Source: Mycoplana azooxidifex
Lineage (GTDB): Bacteria; Pseudomonadota; Alphaproteobacteria; Rhizobiales; Rhizobiaceae
Assembly (NCBI RefSeq): GCF_014196765.1
Contig: NZ_JACIEE010000004.1
Span: forward strand, 480,435-544,434
DNA: 64,000 nucleotides
Reading direction: 5' to 3'
The notes beneath the pieces are model-generated. The model ran no database searches, was not told where the DNA came from, and was given only the letters and a program-made list of their open reading frames with translations. Below are positions 42,536-51,982 of the stretch, piece after piece. Numbering within the stretch: the stretch's first letter is position 1; every line of letters starts with the position of its first letter. A program made the position numbers and the translations under genes.

Positions 42536-43510
42536 ATGACCATCACTACAACGGAGAGCCCGGCTGCCGCCCCGCGGCGCGGGATGAACATCCTCTTCAG
42601 TCTGACGCTGATCGGCCTCCTGCTCGCGCTCTGGATCGCACTCGGCATCGGCACCGCCAGCTTCTGGACGCCACTGAACATTTCCAACCTGTTGCGGCAG
42701 GGCGCGATGACGGCGATCCTCGCCGTGGGCCAGACCTTCGTCATCATCACCGCCGGCATCGATCTCTCGGTCGGCGCGATCGTCGGCTTTTCGACCGTCA
42801 TTCTTGCCTGGCTCCTGCAGGCGGGCGTTCCGCTCTGGATCGCGATCGCGCTAACGCTTCTCATGGGCGTCGCCATCGGCACCTTCCACGGCTTTGGCAT
42901 CGTCCGCATGGGGCTCCCGCCGTTCATCATCACGCTGGCAACATTGACGTCCCTGCGCGGGGTCGGCCTGCTGATCACCAACGGATCGACGATCTCGATC
43001 ACCAACGAAGGTTTTACCAATTTCGCCCGCGCCGATTTCCTCGGCATCCCCAGCCTGTTCTGGATGGTGATCCTGATTGCCGTGCCGGCCTATATCTTCC
43101 TGCATCTGAGCCGCTGGGGACGCTATCTCTTCGCCGTCGGTTCGAACAGCGAGGCGGCGCGCCTGTCCGGCGTCAACGTCAACCGCACGATCTACACGGC
43201 CTACATCCTGTCGGCCACATGCGCCGCCTTCGTCGGCGTCCTGCTCGCCTCGCGCATCGGCATCGGTAACGCCACCCAGGCCGAAGGCTGGGAACTGCAG
43301 GCGATCGCCTCCACGGTGATCGGCGGCACCAGTCTCTTCGGCGCCGTCGGCTCGGTACACGGCCCTTTGATCGGCGCGTTCATCCTGGCGACGATCAACA
43401 ACGGTGCGAACCTTTTGAACGTCAATTCGTTCTGGCAGCGTATCATCACCGGCCTGCTGATCATCATCATCGTCTATTTCGACCAGCTTCGCCGTCGCGG
43501 AAGCCGCTGA
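42536..43510 (+). CDS. Sugar ABC transporter permease
   Basis: This 324-residue RbsC-type permease has about eight to ten hydrophobic segments and the family motifs ITAGIDLSVGAIVG and GNATQAEGWELQAIASTVIGG. It forms the membrane channel with the preceding ATPase; the genes are 33 bases apart. Confidence 0.94.
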   Translation: MTITTTESPAAAPRRGMNILFSLTLIGLLLALWIALGIGTASFWTPLNISNLLRQGAMTAILAVGQTFVIITAGIDLSVGAIVGFSTVILAWLLQAGVPLWIAIALTLLMGVAIGTFHGFGIVRMGLPPFIITLATLTSLRGVGLLITNGSTISITNEGFTNFARADFLGIPSLFWMVILIAVPAYIFLHLSRWGRYLFAVGSNSEAARLSGVNVNRTIYTAYILSATCAAFVGVLLASRIGIGNATQAEGWELQAIASTVIGGTSLFGAVGSVHGPLIGAFILATINNGANLLNVNSFWQRIITGLLIIIIVYFDQLRRRGSR

Positions 43511-43529
43511 CGGCCGGGAGAATTGCGAA

Positions 43530-44549
43530 ATGCGCACCATCGTCTGCCAGGAGCCGGGGCGGCTCGAACTCGTGGAACGGCCGTCCCCCTCCGCCATCCC
43601 CGAAGGCTGGGCCCGCATCGCCGTGAGCCATGTCGGGATCTGCGGCACGGATTATCATATCTTCGAGGGCAAGCACCCCTTCCTGGAATATCCGCGCGTC
43701 ATGGGCCACGAAGTCTCCGCCACCGTGGTGGAGGCTCCCGCCGGATCCGGCCTGGCGGCGGGCCAGCCGGTCATCGTCAACCCCTACATCTCCTGCGGTT
43801 CCTGCGTGGCCTGCCGCAAAGGTAAGCCGAATTGCTGTGTGGCGATCCGGGTGCTGGGCGTGCACACCGACGGCGCCTTCTGCGACGAGATCGTGGTGCC
43901 GGCAATGAATCTGTACCCTGCGGGCAACCTGTCGCTGGAGGCGGCCGCTACCGTCGAGTTTCTTGCCATCGGCGCCCACGCCGTCCGCCGGGCGCAGATG
44001 CCGAAAGGATCCCGGTCGCTGGTGATCGGTGCCGGTCCGATCGGGCTCGGAACGGCGCTCTTCTCCCGCATCGCCGGCCACGACGTCACCTTGCTCGACA
44101 CCTCCACGGAGCGGCTCGCCATGGCGAGCGACAGGCTCGGCTTCGAAAGCGGGGTGGTGGCGGATGCGGACGTTGCATCGGCTCTGGCGGACATCACCGA
44201 CGCGGAGGGCTTCGACGTCGTGTTCGATGCGACGGGCTATGCGAAGTCGATGGAAGCTGCCTTCGCCTATGTCGCTCATGGCGGCACGCTCGTCTATGTC
44301 AGCGTCGTGAAGGACGACATTCGCTTCGCCGACCCCGAGTTTCACAAACGGGAGATGACGCTGGTCGGCAGCCGCAACGCCACCGCAGAGGACTTCCGGC
44401 ATGTGGTTGCCTCCATCGAGGCGGGCCATGTTCCGGTCGAGGCGCTGGTGACGCACCGCACCACGCTGGAGGCCGTGCCGGCGGACCTGCCGCGCTGGGC
44501 GACGACGAAGGACGGACTTATAAAGGCAGTAGTGAGGGTTGCGCGCTGA
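43530..44549 (+). CDS. Zinc-dependent dehydrogenase, L-galactonate 5-dehydrogenase (YjjN/LgoD)-like
   Basis: This 339-residue medium-chain dehydrogenase has catalytic zinc ligands Cys38 and His60/Glu61 (GICGTD, GHEV), a structural zinc site at Cys89, 92, 95 and 103, and Rossmann motif GAGPIGLG. The segment DPEFHKREMTLVGSRNAT closely follows E. coli LgoD, which oxidizes L-galactonate. L-fuconate is 6-deoxy-L-galactonate, so a fuconate substrate is plausible. It is 19 bases from the permease and in the same operon. Confidence 0.85.
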   Translation: MRTIVCQEPGRLELVERPSPSAIPEGWARIAVSHVGICGTDYHIFEGKHPFLEYPRVMGHEVSATVVEAPAGSGLAAGQPVIVNPYISCGSCVACRKGKPNCCVAIRVLGVHTDGAFCDEIVVPAMNLYPAGNLSLEAAATVEFLAIGAHAVRRAQMPKGSRSLVIGAGPIGLGTALFSRIAGHDVTLLDTSTERLAMASDRLGFESGVVADADVASALADITDAEGFDVVFDATGYAKSMEAAFAYVAHGGTLVYVSVVKDDIRFADPEFHKREMTLVGSRNATAEDFRHVVASIEAGHVPVEALVTHRTTLEAVPADLPRWATTKDGLIKAVVRVAR

Positions 44550-44606
44550 CCCCGTGCGCATCCATCATCGTTCGGCCTGTTTCGATCAAGTGACGAGGAA
44601 AAGACT

Positions 44607-45338
44607 ATGAGCCAGGATCTGGGAGGAAAGACAGCGCTGGTGACGGCGGCCGGGCAGGGGATAGGCCGCGCCTCGGCGCTCGCCTATAAGCGCGCCGGCG
44701 CCAGGGTGATTGCCACCGACATCAACGCGGCGGCGGTGGAGTCGCTCGCCGCCGAAGGGATCGAGACACGCCTTCTCGACGTACTCTCCGACCAGGCGGT
44801 AAAGGATGCCGCCGCCGAGATCGGTCCCGTCGACATCCTGTTCAATTGTGCAGGCGTCGTTCACGGCGGGACCGTATTGGAGACGAGCGACGAGGACCTG
44901 GCGTTCGCCTGGGATCTCAACGTTCGCGCGATGGTGCGCACGGCCCGCGCCTTTCTGCCAGGCATGCTGTCCCGCGGCGGCGGTGCGATCGTCAACATGG
45001 CCTCGGTGGCCAGCAGCGTGAAGGGCGTTCCGAACCGCTTCGCCTATTCGGTCACCAAGGCGGCCGTGATCGGCCTGACAAAATCGATCGCCGCCGACTA
45101 TGTCGCACAGGGTGTCCGCTGCAACGCGATCTGCCCGGGTACGGTGGAAAGTCCGTCGTTGCAGGAGCGCATGCGCGCCGGCGGCGACTATGAGGCAGCG
45201 CGTGCCGCCTTCATCGCGCGCCAGCCGATGGGACGGCTCGGAACGCCGGAGGAAATCGCCGATCTCGCCGTCTATCTGGCCGGCGCAAGCTATACGACCG
45301 GCCAGGCCTATGTGATCGATGGGGGGTGGACCGCTTGA
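44607..45338 (+). CDS. SDR oxidoreductase, probable 2-keto-3-deoxy-L-fuconate dehydrogenase
   Basis: This 243-residue short-chain dehydrogenase has the cofactor motif AAGQGIG (14-20) and catalytic Ser133, Tyr147 and Lys151. The block NMASVASSVKGVPNRFAYS and NAICPGTVESPSLQERM matches the DHRS6/KDF-dehydrogenase group that oxidizes 2-keto-3-deoxy-L-fuconate in Xanthomonas-type fucose catabolism. It is 57 bases after the zinc dehydrogenase. Confidence 0.85.
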   Translation: MSQDLGGKTALVTAAGQGIGRASALAYKRAGARVIATDINAAAVESLAAEGIETRLLDVLSDQAVKDAAAEIGPVDILFNCAGVVHGGTVLETSDEDLAFAWDLNVRAMVRTARAFLPGMLSRGGGAIVNMASVASSVKGVPNRFAYSVTKAAVIGLTKSIAADYVAQGVRCNAICPGTVESPSLQERMRAGGDYEAARAAFIARQPMGRLGTPEEIADLAVYLAGASYTTGQAYVIDGGWTA

Positions 45339-45480
45339 GAATCAATCGGTCTCCTGTTCTGTTGCACCGCAACGGAAACATGATACCCTGTTGGCAATTG
45401 CATGAAGGGCTGGATCACCCGAGCCTGGAAGCGCTCAGGGAAACTCCGGTTTCCTCATGTCACGACAGGGATTTCTTCCC

Positions 45481-46761
45481 ATGTACTATCAGCTCTATGA
45501 ACTGAACCATGCCATGATGGCGCCCTGGCGCGCCGTCGCCGACCACATGCGGCTCGCCTACAGCAACCCCCTCAATCCGCTTTCGCACACCTGTTTCGGG
45601 CGAACCATGGCGGCCGGGCTGGAAGTACTGGAGCGGGCGACGCGGCGCTACGGCAAGCCGGCCTTCGGTCTCGACACGACCACCGTCGACGGCCAGCCCG
45701 TATCGGTCCACGAAAAGGTCGTCTGGCAGCGTCCGTTCTGCAACCTCGTCCATTTCGAACGCATGCTGCCCGGCGGACATCGAGCCGACCCGAAGATACT
45801 CATGGTGGCGCCGATGTCGGGCCACTACGCGACGCTCCTGCGCGGAACCGTCGAGACTCTCCTGCCGCACGCCGAGATCTACATCACCGACTGGGTTGAC
45901 GCCCGCATGGTGCCGCTTTCGGACGGATCGTTCGATCTCGACGACTTCATAGACTACATCATCGACATGCTGCATGCGCTCGGGCCCGATACCCATGTGA
46001 TCGCGGTCTGTCAGCCGTCTGTGCCCGTGCTTGCCGCCGTCGCGGTGATGGAGGAGGACAGCGATCCGCTGGCGCCGGCCTCGATGACGCTGATGGGCGG
46101 GCCGATCGATACGCGCGTCAATCCGACGGCCGTCAACAGGCTGGCCGAAGAGCGGCCCATCGAGTGGTTCCGCGACAACGTCATCATGCCGGTGCCGTGG
46201 CCACAGCCGGGCTTCATGCGCATGGTCTATCCCGGCTTCCTGCAACTGTCGGGCTTCATGTCGATGAACCTCGATCGCCATCTGATCGCCCACAACGAGT
46301 TCTTCGAGCACCTCGTCAAGAACGACGGCGATGCGGCCGAGAAACACCGCGACTTCTACGACGAATACCTTGCCGTGATGGACATGACAGCCGAGTTCTA
46401 CCTGCAGACGGTGGAGACCGTGTTCATGAGGCACGCCCTTCCGAAGGGTGAGATGATGCATCGCTCGCGCCGCGTCGATACGGGTGCGATCCGCAACGTC
46501 GCGCTGCTCACGGTCGAGGGCGAGAACGACGACATTTCCGGCGTCGGCCAGACGAAGGCGGCGCAGACGATCTGCCCCAACATCCCCGACAGCCGCCGCC
46601 TGCACTACATGCAGCCCGATGTCGGCCATTACGGCGTGTTCAACGGCTCGCGCTTCCGGCGTGAGATCGCGCCGCGCATCGTTTCGTTCATCGAGGCGAA
46701 CCGGCGGGAAAAGCGACCGGTGCCGCGCGTCATCAAGGGCGGCAGGGCCGGAGGCAAGTAG
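45481..46761 (+). CDS. phaZ: Intracellular polyhydroxyalkanoate (PHB) depolymerase
   Basis: This 426-residue alpha/beta-hydrolase-like enzyme mobilizes stored PHB. Cys177 in IAVCQPSVPVL is the nucleophile of the intracellular PhaZ group. The N-terminus MYYQLYELNHAMMAPWR is conserved, so I chose this ATG; an upstream in-frame ATG (45457) would add eight residues. It follows the sugar operon with its own 142-bp gap. Confidence 0.93.
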   Translation: MYYQLYELNHAMMAPWRAVADHMRLAYSNPLNPLSHTCFGRTMAAGLEVLERATRRYGKPAFGLDTTTVDGQPVSVHEKVVWQRPFCNLVHFERMLPGGHRADPKILMVAPMSGHYATLLRGTVETLLPHAEIYITDWVDARMVPLSDGSFDLDDFIDYIIDMLHALGPDTHVIAVCQPSVPVLAAVAVMEEDSDPLAPASMTLMGGPIDTRVNPTAVNRLAEERPIEWFRDNVIMPVPWPQPGFMRMVYPGFLQLSGFMSMNLDRHLIAHNEFFEHLVKNDGDAAEKHRDFYDEYLAVMDMTAEFYLQTVETVFMRHALPKGEMMHRSRRVDTGAIRNVALLTVEGENDDISGVGQTKAAQTICPNIPDSRRLHYMQPDVGHYGVFNGSRFRREIAPRIVSFIEANRREKRPVPRVIKGGRAGGK

Positions 46762-46902
46762 GCAGCCGGTCGAATTGTTGTGGGGCTTTCATGGGCTTGC
46801 CCGATTCTGTCGGGCATTGCCTTGAAGCGTGTTCATGGTCTTACCACATCGAAATCATCGGTCGCCACGGTGGCGGTCCGGCGAATGTGAGGAAGATTGC
46901 AA

Positions 46903-47343
46903 ATGAACCAGTCTGCATTGCTGCGTCCGGATTGGACGCCTGCGACCGTCGCGCTGATGGTGCTGGGTTTTATGGTCTTCTGGCCTCTCGGCCTGGCCAT
47001 GCTTGCCTACATCGTTTTCGGCGAGCGCCTCAAGAGTTTCAAGAAGGATGCGAACAACGCCGCGGACGGCTTCTTTTCCGCATGCCGCGGGCGTAGTCGC
47101 GGTTTCCGCGGCCAGGGCTTCGGCCAGAGTTCGGGAACAGGCAATGTCGCTTTCGACGAATGGCGCGAAGCCGAACTGAGCCGCATCGAGGAAGAGCGCC
47201 GCAAGCTCGACGAGATGCGCGAGGAGTTCGACGCCTACATGCGCGAACTGCGCAAGGCGAAGGACAAGGAAGAGTTCGACCGCTTCATGCGCGAACGCCG
47301 CTCCGGCAATGGCGGCACGGTGCCGGGTTTCCCGGCCGCCTGA
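46903..47343 (+). CDS. DUF2852 membrane protein
   Basis: This 146-residue protein has a hydrophobic helix at about residues 17-40 (VALMVLGFMVFWPLGLAML) and a charged coiled-coil at about 88-130 (ELSRIEEERRKLDEMREEFD). This matches DUF2852, a conserved alphaproteobacterial family of unknown function. GAGGAAG precedes the chosen ATG; a TTG two codons upstream is less likely. Confidence 0.8.
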   Translation: MNQSALLRPDWTPATVALMVLGFMVFWPLGLAMLAYIVFGERLKSFKKDANNAADGFFSACRGRSRGFRGQGFGQSSGTGNVAFDEWREAELSRIEEERRKLDEMREEFDAYMRELRKAKDKEEFDRFMRERRSGNGGTVPGFPAA

Positions 47344-47375
47344 ACGGGCCGAACGTCTTGAAACGTCATGCTGCG

Positions 47376-47400
47376 CCGGCGCCCCTGTGGCGCCGGTTTT
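47376..47400 (+). terminator. Intrinsic terminator after the DUF2852 gene
   Basis: CCGGCGCC pairs with GGCGCCGG (8-bp stem, 5-base loop) and is followed by TTTT. Confidence 0.75.
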
Positions 47401-47442
47401 GCTTGGTTCAAAGGCCACGCGAATCGGCTATGAAGGAGCGCT

Positions 47443-48204
47443 ATGTTCTCCTCGATCCTGAAGCCCCGTCGTGCATTGCGCACCCCCCCGCCGCCGGAAA
47501 TGCGGGCGGTCGAGGTGAACGGCCGCTCCGTGCCCTTGACGATCCGTCGAAATGCGCAGGCGACGCGGCTTACCCTGCGGATCGAACCGGGCGGCCGGGC
47601 GCTGAAGATGACGGTTCCCACCGGCCTGCCCGAGCGCGATATCCGTGACTTCCTCGATCGCCATCATGCCTGGCTGATGACCAAGCTCGCGCGCTTCTCC
47701 AGCCGCAGCGCCCTTGCCGACGGCCACCATCTTTTCATCCGCGGCGTCGCCCATCGCATCGAGGAGACCGGCATGCTGCGCGGGCTGACGGAGGCGGTGA
47801 CGGTCGACGGCGAGGCGGTCCTGCGCGTCAGCGGGCAAAGCGAACATGTCCCGCGGCGCATCAGCGACTATCTCAAGAAGGAGGCCCGCAGGGACCTTCA
47901 GGAGCGCGTCGCCTTCCATGCGCCCAGGATCGGTCGCAAGGTTCGCTCGATGACGCTGCGCGATACCCGCAGCCGCTGGGGGTCGTGTTCGGCGGATGGC
48001 GCGCTCAGCTTTTCCTGGCGCATCGTCATGGCTCCGCCCTTCGTGCTAGACTATCTGGTGGCCCACGAGGTCGCGCATTTGCGCGAAATGAACCATGGTC
48101 CGGACTTCTGGAGCCTCTGCCGCGAACTATGCCCGAGGGTGGAAGAGGCCAAGCGCTGGTTGAAGCGGAACGGCACGATGCTGCACGCCCTCGACTTCGA
48201 CTGA
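47443..48204 (+). CDS. YgjP/M48-type metal-dependent hydrolase (DUF45)
   Basis: This 253-residue protein has a YgjP-type N-terminal region (about 20-90) and a zincin motif HEVAHLREMNHGPDFW with the first two His and Glu of HExxH plus a downstream His. TRSRWGSCS is the family signature. Its activity is unproved; the motif predicts a zinc peptidase. It stands upstream of trpF with no shared start-stop overlap. Confidence 0.88.
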   Translation: MFSSILKPRRALRTPPPPEMRAVEVNGRSVPLTIRRNAQATRLTLRIEPGGRALKMTVPTGLPERDIRDFLDRHHAWLMTKLARFSSRSALADGHHLFIRGVAHRIEETGMLRGLTEAVTVDGEAVLRVSGQSEHVPRRISDYLKKEARRDLQERVAFHAPRIGRKVRSMTLRDTRSRWGSCSADGALSFSWRIVMAPPFVLDYLVAHEVAHLREMNHGPDFWSLCRELCPRVEEAKRWLKRNGTMLHALDFD

Positions 48205-48268
48205 CGTGCCGTCGCGGGCGCGCAAATGTCCTCGACTCCGCGGCCGTTTCATGCGAGTTCCGTGGCTC

Positions 48269-48961
48269 ATGAAAAGCAATGTCGGCAAGAGCATCGATAT
48301 CAAGATCTGCGGCCTGAAGACGCCGGAAGCCGTGCTGCGCGCCGTCGATCTCGGCGCCACTCATGTCGGCTTCATCTTCTTCGAAAAGAGCCCGCGCAAC
48401 ATCGAGCCTGCCGATGCCTCCGGGCTGGCGGATCTGGTCAGGGGGCGCGCGAAGATCGTCGCCGTTACCGTCGATGCCGACAATGACGAACTCGATGAGA
48501 TCGTTTCGCTTCTGCGCCCGGACATCCTCCAGCTTCACGGCAAGGAAACGCCCGAGCGCGTGCTGACGATCAAGGCGGTCTATGGCCTGCCGGTGATCAA
48601 GGCCCTCTCGGTCCGGGAGGCCGCGGACCTCGATAAGGTCGAGGCCTATGCCGGTATCGCCGACCGCTTCCTGTTCGACGCCAAGCCGCCCGCCGGCTCG
48701 CAATTGCCCGGCGGCAACGGCGTTTCCTTCGACTGGTCGCTGATGGATGCGCTTGACGGCGGCGTCGATTACATGCTTTCCGGTGGTTTGAACAAGGACA
48801 ATGTCGAAGAGGCGGTCACGGCGACGCGGGCGCCCGGCGTCGATGTGTCGTCCGGCGTGGAAAGCGCGCCGGGCGTCAAGGACCTCGGCAGGATGGAAGA
48901 GTTTTTCGAGGCGTTGCGGCGGGCGACCGGTCGGGCCGTTGCCGCAAGGAGCAGGATGTGA
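48269..48961 (+). CDS. trpF: Phosphoribosylanthranilate isomerase
   Basis: This 230-residue (beta/alpha)8 enzyme catalyses the third committed step in tryptophan synthesis. [12 protein letters not shown] carries the catalytic Cys, and [15 protein letters not shown] binds phosphate. The start is uncertain: ATGs at 48269, 48251 and 48206 are in frame, none with a strong ribosome site; I chose 48269 as closest to the family N-terminus. It overlaps trpB. Confidence 0.92.
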   Translation: MKSNVGKSIDIKICGLKTPEAVLRAVDLGATHVGFIFFEKSPRNIEPADASGLADLVRGRAKIVAVTVDADNDELDEIVSLLRPDILQLHGKETPERVLTIKAVYGLPVIKALSVREAADLDKVEAYAGIADRFLFDAKPPAGSQLPGGNGVSFDWSLMDALDGGVDYMLSGGLNKDNVEEAVTATRAPGVDVSSGVESAPGVKDLGRMEEFFEALRRATGRAVAARSRM

Positions 48962-50178
48962 ACCAGTCACCCTATCTGAATTCGTTTCGCGGCGGTCCTG
49001 ACGAGGACGGCCGTTTCGGAATCTACGGCGGCCGCTTCGTCGCCGAGACGCTGATGCCGCTGATCCTGGAACTGCAGGAGAAGTGGGACGAAGCGAAGAC
49101 GGATCCGGAATTCCAGAAGGAACTGGGCCATCTCGGCACGCACTATATCGGCCGGCCCTCGCCGCTCTATTTCGCCGAGCGCCTGACGGAGCATCTCGGC
49201 GGTGCGAAGATCTACTTCAAGCGCGAGGAGTTGAACCACACCGGCTCCCACAAGATCAACAACTGCATCGGCCAGATCCTGCTTGCCAAGCGGATGGGCA
49301 AGACGCGCATCATCGCCGAGACCGGTGCCGGCCAGCATGGCGTGGCCTCGGCAACGGTGGCCGCGCGCTTCGGCCTGCCCTGCGTCGTCTACATGGGCGC
49401 CACCGACGTCGAGCGCCAGGCGCCGAACGTCTTCCGCATGAAGCTCCTCGGCGCCGAGGTCAAGCCGGTCACAGCCGGCAGTGGCACGCTGAAGGACGCC
49501 ATGAACGAGGCGCTGCGCGACTGGGTGACCAATGTCGACGACACCTATTACCTGATCGGCACCGCCGCCGGCCCGCACCCCTATCCGGAGATGGTCCGCG
49601 ACTTCCAGGCGGTGATCGGCCGCGAGGCCCGCGAGCAGATCCTTCAGGCGGAAGGCCGGCTGCCTGACCTCGTCATCGCCGCCGTGGGCGGGGGATCGAA
49701 CGCGATCGGTATCTTCCATCCCTTCCTCGACGACAAGGGCGTCAAGATGGTCGGCGTCGAAGCCGGGGGCAAGGGCCTCGACGGCGACGAGCACTGCGCC
49801 TCGATCACCGCGGGCTCGCCGGGCGTCCTGCACGGCAACCGCACCTACCTGTTGCAGGACGGCGACGGCCAGATCAAGGAAGGCCACTCGATTTCGGCGG
49901 GCCTGGACTATCCCGGCATCGGCCCGGAGCATTCGTGGCTGAACGACGTCGGCCGCGCGGAATACGTTCCGATCATGGATCACGAGGCGTTGGAGGCCTT
50001 CCAGCTTCTTACCCGCATCGAGGGCATCATTCCCGCCCTTGAGCCCAGCCATGCGCTGGCCGAGGTGATCAAGCGCGCACCCGGCATGGGCAAGGACGAA
50101 ATCATCCTGATGAACCTCTCCGGCCGCGGCGACAAGGACATCTTCACCGTCGGCAAGATCCTCGGCATGGAGCTCTAA
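48958..50178 (+). CDS. trpB: Tryptophan synthase beta subunit
   Basis: This 406-residue PLP enzyme joins indole and serine to tryptophan. PLP-binding Lys99 is in [11 protein letters not shown], and the glycine-rich phosphate loop GGGSNAIG is present. The GTG start overlaps the trpF stop, so translation is coupled, and trpA begins one base after the stop. Confidence 0.98.
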   Translation: MNQSPYLNSFRGGPDEDGRFGIYGGRFVAETLMPLILELQEKWDEAKTDPEFQKELGHLGTHYIGRPSPLYFAERLTEHLGGAKIYFKREELNHTGSHKINNCIGQILLAKRMGKTRIIAETGAGQHGVASATVAARFGLPCVVYMGATDVERQAPNVFRMKLLGAEVKPVTAGSGTLKDAMNEALRDWVTNVDDTYYLIGTAAGPHPYPEMVRDFQAVIGREAREQILQAEGRLPDLVIAAVGGGSNAIGIFHPFLDDKGVKMVGVEAGGKGLDGDEHCASITAGSPGVLHGNRTYLLQDGDGQIKEGHSISAGLDYPGIGPEHSWLNDVGRAEYVPIMDHEALEAFQLLTRIEGIIPALEPSHALAEVIKRAPGMGKDEIILMNLSGRGDKDIFTVGKILGMEL

Positions 50179-50179
50179 G

Positions 50180-51019
50180 ATGACCGCCCGCATGGACAGA
50201 CGATTCTCCGCTCTCGCGGCTGAAGGCCGCCCGGCACTCGTGACCTACTTCATGGGCGGCGATCCGGACTATGCCTCATCGCTCGCCATCATGAAGGCGC
50301 TGCCGACGGCCGGCGCCGACGTCATCGAGCTCGGCATGCCGTTCTCCGATCCGATGGCCGACGGGCCGGCCATCCAGGTGGCCGGACAGCGGTCGCTGAA
50401 GGGCGGCCAGACACTGGCCAAGACCATCCAGATGGCGCGCGACTTCCGGCTGGAGGACGCAGACACGCCGATCGTGCTGATGGGCTACTACAACCCGATC
50501 TACATCTACGGTGTCGACCGCTTCCTCGAGGATGCGCTCGAAGCGGGCATAGACGGCCTGATCGTCGTCGACCTGCCGCCCGAGATGGATGACGAACTCT
50601 GCATTCCGGCGCTCCGCCGCGGCATCAACTTCATCCGCCTGGCGACGCCCACGACGGATGCCAAGCGGCTGCCGACCGTACTGGAGAACACTTCCGGCTT
50701 CGTCTACTACGTCTCGATGAACGGCATCACCGGTTCCGCCCTGCCGGATCCGTCCGTGATCGGCGGCGCCGTCCGGCACATCAAGGACCACACAACACTC
50801 CCGGTCTGCGTCGGCTTCGGCGTCAAGACGGCGGAACAGGCGCGTGCCATCGGCGCGTCTGCGGACGGCGTGGTCGTGGGCAGCGCCATCGTCAACCAGA
50901 TCGCTTCCAGCCTGACGGCGGACGGCGCCGCCACTGAAGCGACCGTGGCTGGCGTCGAGGCGCTGGTGCGCAGCCTTGCATCCGGCGTGCGCGGCGCCCG
51001 GGTTGCGGCAGCGGAATAA
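50180..51019 (+). CDS. trpA: Tryptophan synthase alpha subunit
   Basis: This 279-residue TIM barrel cleaves indole-3-glycerol phosphate. Catalytic Glu50 ([10 protein letters not shown]) and Asp61 are present, and GFGVKTAEQ is the phosphate loop. The trpF-trpB-trpA order is that of other Rhizobiales; trpA is followed 37 bases later by accD. Confidence 0.98.
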   Translation: MTARMDRRFSALAAEGRPALVTYFMGGDPDYASSLAIMKALPTAGADVIELGMPFSDPMADGPAIQVAGQRSLKGGQTLAKTIQMARDFRLEDADTPIVLMGYYNPIYIYGVDRFLEDALEAGIDGLIVVDLPPEMDDELCIPALRRGINFIRLATPTTDAKRLPTVLENTSGFVYYVSMNGITGSALPDPSVIGGAVRHIKDHTTLPVCVGFGVKTAEQARAIGASADGVVVGSAIVNQIASSLTADGAATEATVAGVEALVRSLASGVRGARVAAAE

Positions 51020-51056
51020 ATCCCCACATAGGGGCGAAAATTCAGGAGTAGCTTCA

Positions 51057-51959
51057 GTGAACTGGATCACAAATTACGTTCGGCCGAAGATCAATTCGAT
51101 GCTGGGCCGCAGGGAGGTTCCCGAGAACCTCTGGATCAAGTGCCCTGAGACGGGCGAAATGGTCTTCCATCGTGACCTCGAAGAGAACAAGTGGGTCATT
51201 CCGGCGTCCGGCTATCACATGAAGATGCCGGCGAAGGCCCGCCTGAAGGACCTGTTCGACGACGGCGCCTTCGAAGCGTTGCCGCAGCCCAAGGTGGCGC
51301 AGGACCCGCTGAAGTTCCGTGATTCCAAGAAATACATAGACCGCCTGAAGGACAGCCGCATCAAGACCGAGCAGGAGGACACGATCCTGGCCGGCGTCGG
51401 CAAGGTGCGCGGCGTCAAGCTCGTCGCGGTCGTGCATGAGTTCGGCTTCATGGGCGGATCGCTCGGCATGGCCGCCGGCGAGGCGATCGTCAAGGCCTTC
51501 GAGCGCGCCATCTCCGAGAAGTGCCCGCTGGTCATGTTCCCGGCCTCCGGCGGCGCCCGCATGCAGGAAGGCATCCTGTCTCTGATGCAGCTTCCGCGCA
51601 CCACCGTCGCCGTCGAAATGCTGAAGGAAGCGGGCCAGCCCTATATCGTCGTCCTGACCAATCCGACGACCGGCGGCGTGACCGCTTCCTATGCCATGCT
51701 CGGCGACATCCACCTGGCCGAGCCGGGCGCCGAAATCTGCTTTGCCGGCAAGCGCGTCATCGAGCAGACGATCCGCGAGAAGCTGCCCGAAGGCTTCCAG
51801 ACCTCCGAGTACCTGTTGGAGCACGGCATGGTCGACATGGTCATCAAGCGCCACGACATTCCCGGAACGCTGGCACGCCTGCTTCGGATCCTGACCAAGA
51901 AGCCTGTGACCGAAACCACCAAGGCGGCTGGCGTCGTCGCCATCGCCGCCAGCGCCTGA
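51057..51959 (+). CDS. accD: Acetyl-CoA carboxylase carboxyltransferase subunit beta
   Basis: This 300-residue carboxyltransferase subunit transfers CO2 from biotin to acetyl-CoA for fatty-acid synthesis. The crotonase-like core ([35 protein letters not shown]) is complete. The N-terminal zinc finger of E. coli AccD is lost: only Cys29 of four cysteines remains (CPETG and VIPASG in place of CxxC pairs). The GTG start has AGGAG upstream. Confidence 0.95.
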   Translation: MNWITNYVRPKINSMLGRREVPENLWIKCPETGEMVFHRDLEENKWVIPASGYHMKMPAKARLKDLFDDGAFEALPQPKVAQDPLKFRDSKKYIDRLKDSRIKTEQEDTILAGVGKVRGVKLVAVVHEFGFMGGSLGMAAGEAIVKAFERAISEKCPLVMFPASGGARMQEGILSLMQLPRTTVAVEMLKEAGQPYIVVLTNPTTGGVTASYAMLGDIHLAEPGAEICFAGKRVIEQTIREKLPEGFQTSEYLLEHGMVDMVIKRHDIPGTLARLLRILTKKPVTETTKAAGVVAIAASA

Positions 51960-51982
51960 ACCGCGCGCGAGCGGGTGGCGCG

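Noticed and set aside
46799-46815. 6-bp hairpin GCCCGA/TCGGGC after phaZ
   Set aside because: The stem is short and there is no T run, so it was not listed as a terminator.
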